Source of the DNA: Phil1 sp964612925
GTDB taxonomy: Bacteria > Bacillota > Clostridia > Christensenellales > CAG-138
Length of the DNA stretch: 64,000 nt
Direction of reading: 5' to 3'
NCBI GenBank assembly: GCA_964612925.1
Contig: CAZTFU010000010.1
Location: 1-64,000, forward strand
The notes beneath the pieces are model-generated. The model saw nothing but the letters and a program-made list of their open reading frames with translations. It was not told the origin of the DNA and searched no databases. This document shows, in pieces, positions 61,780 to 64,000 of the stretch (positions are counted from its first letter, which is position 1; each line of letters starts with the position of its first letter). Both the position numbers and the translations under genes were made by a program.

Positions 61780-62067
61780 GTGAATAAATACGAAGTCATG
61801 TATGTCATCACGCCGGAGCTTGAGGATGAAGCCATGAAGGGCGTTGTCGAAAAGTACACCGGCATAATCACCGCTAACGGCGGTGAGGTCGAAAAGGTAG
61901 ACGAATGGGGTCGTCGCCGTCTGGCATATCCCATCGACTATAAGACCGAGGGTTATTACGTGCTGACTACGTTCGCGGCTGCGAGCGAACTCCCCAGGGA
62001 GCTTGAGCGTAACCTGAACAACGATGAAAACATCATCCGTTTCCTTGTCATTCGTCAGAACGGCTGA
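61780..62067 (+). CDS. rpsF: Ribosomal protein S6
   Basis: 95 aa. MNKYEVMYVITPELEDEA at the N-terminus, then EVEKVDEWGRRRLAYPIDYK and the end DENIIRFLVIR are canonical S6. It binds S18 on the 30S platform. The GTG at 61780 is preferred because it lies 8 nt after AAGGAGG; an upstream GTG is too close to that site. First gene of the rpsF-ssb-rpsR operon. Confidence 0.96.
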   Translation: MNKYEVMYVITPELEDEAMKGVVEKYTGIITANGGEVEKVDEWGRRRLAYPIDYKTEGYYVLTTFAAASELPRELERNLNNDENIIRFLVIRQNG

Positions 62068-62103
62068 AAACGGCAGTAGCAGTAAAGGAAAGGTCGTAGC
62101 GCA

Positions 62104-62532
62104 ATGAACAAAGTTATTTTAATAGGAAACCTTACCAAGGACCCTGAAATCAGGCAGACCACAAGCGGCATAAACGTATGCACGCTCACGTTGGCCGTAA
62201 ATCGCCGTTTCAAGGACAGAACAACGGGGGAGGCCGCCACCGATTTCTTCACGGTAATCGCATGGAGGCAGCTTGCTGAGCTTTGCGGCAGGTATCTTGC
62301 CAAGGGGCGCAAGGTGTGCATCACGGGTGAGCTTCAGAACCGTTCCTATGACGCCAAGGACGGTACCAAGCGTTATGTGACCGAGATAATAGCGGAGGAT
62401 GTGGAATTCCTCACTCCGCGTGACAGGGAAGCCTCCGGCGCAGGCCGCGATTTCGCTCAGCACAGCGAAAGGCCGACTCCTCAGGCACCCGACGGATTTA
62501 TTGATATTGACGACGACGCGCTGCCGTTCTAA
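62104..62532 (+). CDS. ssb: Single-stranded DNA-binding protein
   Basis: 142 aa. OB-fold region NKVILIGNLTKDPEIRQT, then TVIAWRQLAELCGRYLAKG, and the acidic C-terminal tail DIDDDALPF that recruits partner proteins. Typical bacterial SSB, located between rpsF and rpsR as in most Firmicutes. AAAGGAAAGG precedes the ATG. Confidence 0.97.
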   Translation: MNKVILIGNLTKDPEIRQTTSGINVCTLTLAVNRRFKDRTTGEAATDFFTVIAWRQLAELCGRYLAKGRKVCITGELQNRSYDAKDGTKRYVTEIIAEDVEFLTPRDREASGAGRDFAQHSERPTPQAPDGFIDIDDDALPF

Positions 62533-62573
62533 TCCGCAGCCGCCGTTAAAGAATTGAAAGGAGAAACTTCATC

Positions 62574-62819
62574 ATGGAAGAGCGTAGGACCATGAAGCCC
62601 CGTCCCCGCAAGGGCCGCCGTAAGGTTTGTGCCTTCTGCGCCGACAAGGTGGAACATATAGATTACAAGGACGTGAACCGCCTTCGTAAGTTCACCACCG
62701 AGCGCGGTAAGATAATGCCCCGCAGGATGAGCGGCGTATGCGCAAAGCATCAGCGTGAGCTGGCCGTTGCCATCAAGCGTTCCCGTCAGGTCGCCCTTAT
62801 GCCCTATGTAGCGGACTAA
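62574..62819 (+). CDS. rpsR: Ribosomal protein S18
   Basis: 81 aa. KVCAFCADKVEHIDYKDVN at the start, and KIMPRRMSGVCAKHQRELAV later. Four cysteine/histidine residues (C-x2-C...C-x2-H) are kept, so it is the zinc-binding (C+) type. Last gene of the operon, with AAAGGAG upstream and a strong terminator downstream. Confidence 0.97.
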   Translation: MEERRTMKPRPRKGRRKVCAFCADKVEHIDYKDVNRLRKFTTERGKIMPRRMSGVCAKHQRELAVAIKRSRQVALMPYVAD

Positions 62820-62876
62820 GGCAATCTGAGCAACAGCAACAAATAAAAAAATTCAACCAAGCGAAGAGCGTTAGTG

Positions 62877-62906
62877 CGGCTGCCGTAAGGCAGCCGTTGT
62901 TTTTTT
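62877..62906 (+). terminator. Rho-independent terminator after rpsR
   Basis: CGGCTGCC-GTAA-GGCAGCCG followed by TTGTTTTTTT, a textbook terminator. The 268 bp after it (62907-63174) contain no gene or site that I can recognise. Confidence 0.93.
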
Positions 62907-63174
62907 GGGGGAGGGGAGTGCCAACGCCATAACGGCTCGTTACCGTTGAATGGTGAAAGTCTCATAAGCGCAAATCGTATTTACAACGTCGGCATCATAA
63001 TTGGCCGATGTTGTTTGCGTTTATGGGAGCCCTATCGAACCGAAATGCAAATTATGTCGATAAAAGCGCATTTTATGCGCCGTTTGTTCATTGTGATTAC
63101 CATAAATTGTATAATTGAACCGCCTGAAGGGTAGCTTTTTGCCAAACTGGGCCTGCAACAAAAAGCTTGCATTT

Positions 63175-63454
63175 AGGCTCTCTGAAATAAGAAACATACG
63201 CCTAAAAAGGCGCTGTTTGGCCAATCACTTCGTTGCTCGGGTCTCGTCATACGGTCCTGTATGGCTTCGCCCTCGCGCCTTGTGCTTAGCACAAACATTG
63301 CTCTTTTTAGGTGCTAAGCAGTTTTGCGGTAGATATTTTGTGCCGTGACGAAGAAAAAGCGCAGAAGATACCGGGGCGTATCTTCGAGCATTTTTCTAAA
63401 GTCAGAGTGCAAAATAGCACCTCAAAACCGTGTGTTTCTTATCTCAGAGGGCCT
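63175..63454. mobile_element. MITE-like element, copy 2 (280 bp, terminal inverted repeats)
   Basis: Same length and order of hairpins as the copy at 36473-36752, in the same orientation, with about 15 differences. The ends are AGGCTCTCTGAAATAAGAAA and its inverse. If the ends are taken one base further in, it is flanked by TTTA on both sides. The loop of the CATAC/GTATG hairpin differs between the copies, while the stem is kept. No ORF. Confidence 0.85.
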
Positions 63455-63542
63455 TTAGCGCTTTCCATATTGCGATAAGCGCAAATGAAACACAAAGTGT
63501 ACAGCGTTGTGCCCGTAAATCGGTGATGCGGAGGTGAAAAAA

Positions 63543-64000
63543 GTGGAGTGGTTACGTACGATTTTTGCTATCTTCTACAAAAGGTTTTGCGATTTGTTGC
63601 GTTTCTTGCTTCTTTTTCCGTTTATTTCGCTTATGACCCTTGGTGTCGAACGCCTTCCTACCGAGAAATTCTTAATGTACGAACTACTCTATATATTGGC
63701 GCTCATGTTATTTCTCTATGCAATGAAATGGCTCCGTCTTGACCGCCCGGTTCCAATTCATCGAAAAGATGGTCTATTGTATGTATCAGAAGATGATAAG
63801 ATTAGATTCAAGAATGGGGTAACGCCCATCCCCAACTATGTATTCAGCTTTTGTGGCGTTCTTAAATGCATCAAAATTCCAACCAGTGTGACAAGCATTG
63901 GCAATTACGCATTTTATGGGTGTGCCCATCTTGCGAATATTACAATTCCTGACAGCGTGACGAGTATTGGCAGATACGCATTGGCTAATTGCGCCAATCT
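63543..64000 (+). CDS. Membrane-anchored BspA-type leucine-rich-repeat protein (N-terminal part)
   Basis: Open frame of 152 codons running off the right edge, from GTG with GGAGGTG 6 nt upstream. The first 70 residues contain two hydrophobic segments (about 7-33 and 45-60). After about residue 100 the LRR_5 repeats begin: CIKIPTSVTSIGNYAFYGC, then ITIPDSVTSIGRYALANC. BspA-like proteins bind host or matrix proteins at the cell surface in gut and oral bacteria. Base and codon use here is more AT-rich than in most of the window, which, next to a MITE-like element, could mean recent gain. Confidence 0.75.
   Translation, partial: MEWLRTIFAIFYKRFCDLLRFLLLFPFISLMTLGVERLPTEKFLMYELLYILALMLFLYAMKWLRLDRPVPIHRKDGLLYVSEDDKIRFKNGVTPIPNYVFSFCGVLKCIKIPTSVTSIGNYAFYGCAHLANITIPDSVTSIGRYALANCAN

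Overview
The window looks like chromosomal DNA from an anaerobic, low- to mid-GC Gram-positive bacterium of the class Clostridia, probably a gut lineage. This is inferred from four things: a CIRCE-controlled groESL operon, an FMN riboswitch ahead of the ECF riboflavin S-component RibU, AddAB in place of RecBCD, and a SipL-like SPOCS/LysM protein that implies endospore formation. Ordinary genes use the isoleucine codon ATA heavily, while groEL, the EF-G paralogue and the ribosomal genes use ATC/ATT more. I see no rRNA, tRNA, CRISPR array, prophage or intact transposase gene.

Region 1 (1-10304): a minus-strand operon for a BMP-type nucleoside ABC transporter (lipoprotein, double ATPase, two permeases), followed by a DUF2461 protein, a phosphohexomutase-family enzyme and a nucleotidyltransferase cut by the window edge. 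Then come a threonine-synthase-like PLP enzyme (minus) and peptidase T (plus).

Region 2 (10253-21565): a selenium-linked molybdenum hydroxylase / purine catabolism locus built around a divergent promoter. To the left, ssnA-ygfK-xdhD-deoC run as one operon. To the right lie a YheO-like regulator, ygeY and ygeW. The set resembles the cluster tied to anaerobic purine and urate breakdown in gut bacteria, but hyuA, arcC and a recognisable ygeX are not in the window.

Region 3 (21589-38206): mixed housekeeping genes. An XRE/zinc-ribbon protein, an APC permease, nth-obg-yhbY, groESL, dCMP deaminase, ribU, an SH3-domain secreted protein, an EF-G paralogue whose switch II histidine is replaced, a MazG-type hydrolase, a broken ABC permease and a cell-wall amidase. 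A 280-bp non-coding inverted-repeat element (MITE-like) sits here, with a near-identical copy at 63175-63454 and a truncated end at 38024. A cluster of DnaA-box-like 9-mers lies between the amidase and carD genes.

Region 4 (38207-46260): carD and a PIN-TRAM protein (YacL type), then a tight operon of adenine deaminase, a three-subunit xanthine dehydrogenase (Mo, FAD, 2Fe-2S) and two small membrane proteins of unknown function. It is closed by hairpins and a second palindromic repeat element. Together with region 2 this gives the cell two separate xanthine dehydrogenase-type enzymes and a route from adenine and nucleosides into purine catabolism.

Region 5 (46278-64000): the SipL-like spore protein and a class I glutamine amidotransferase (PuuD family). 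Next comes a nine-gene minus-strand operon thpR-addB-addA-prmC-capA-prfA-sua5-rpiB-upp, then the divergent rpsF-ssb-rpsR operon. The window ends with the second MITE-like copy and the start of a membrane-anchored BspA-type leucine-rich-repeat protein.
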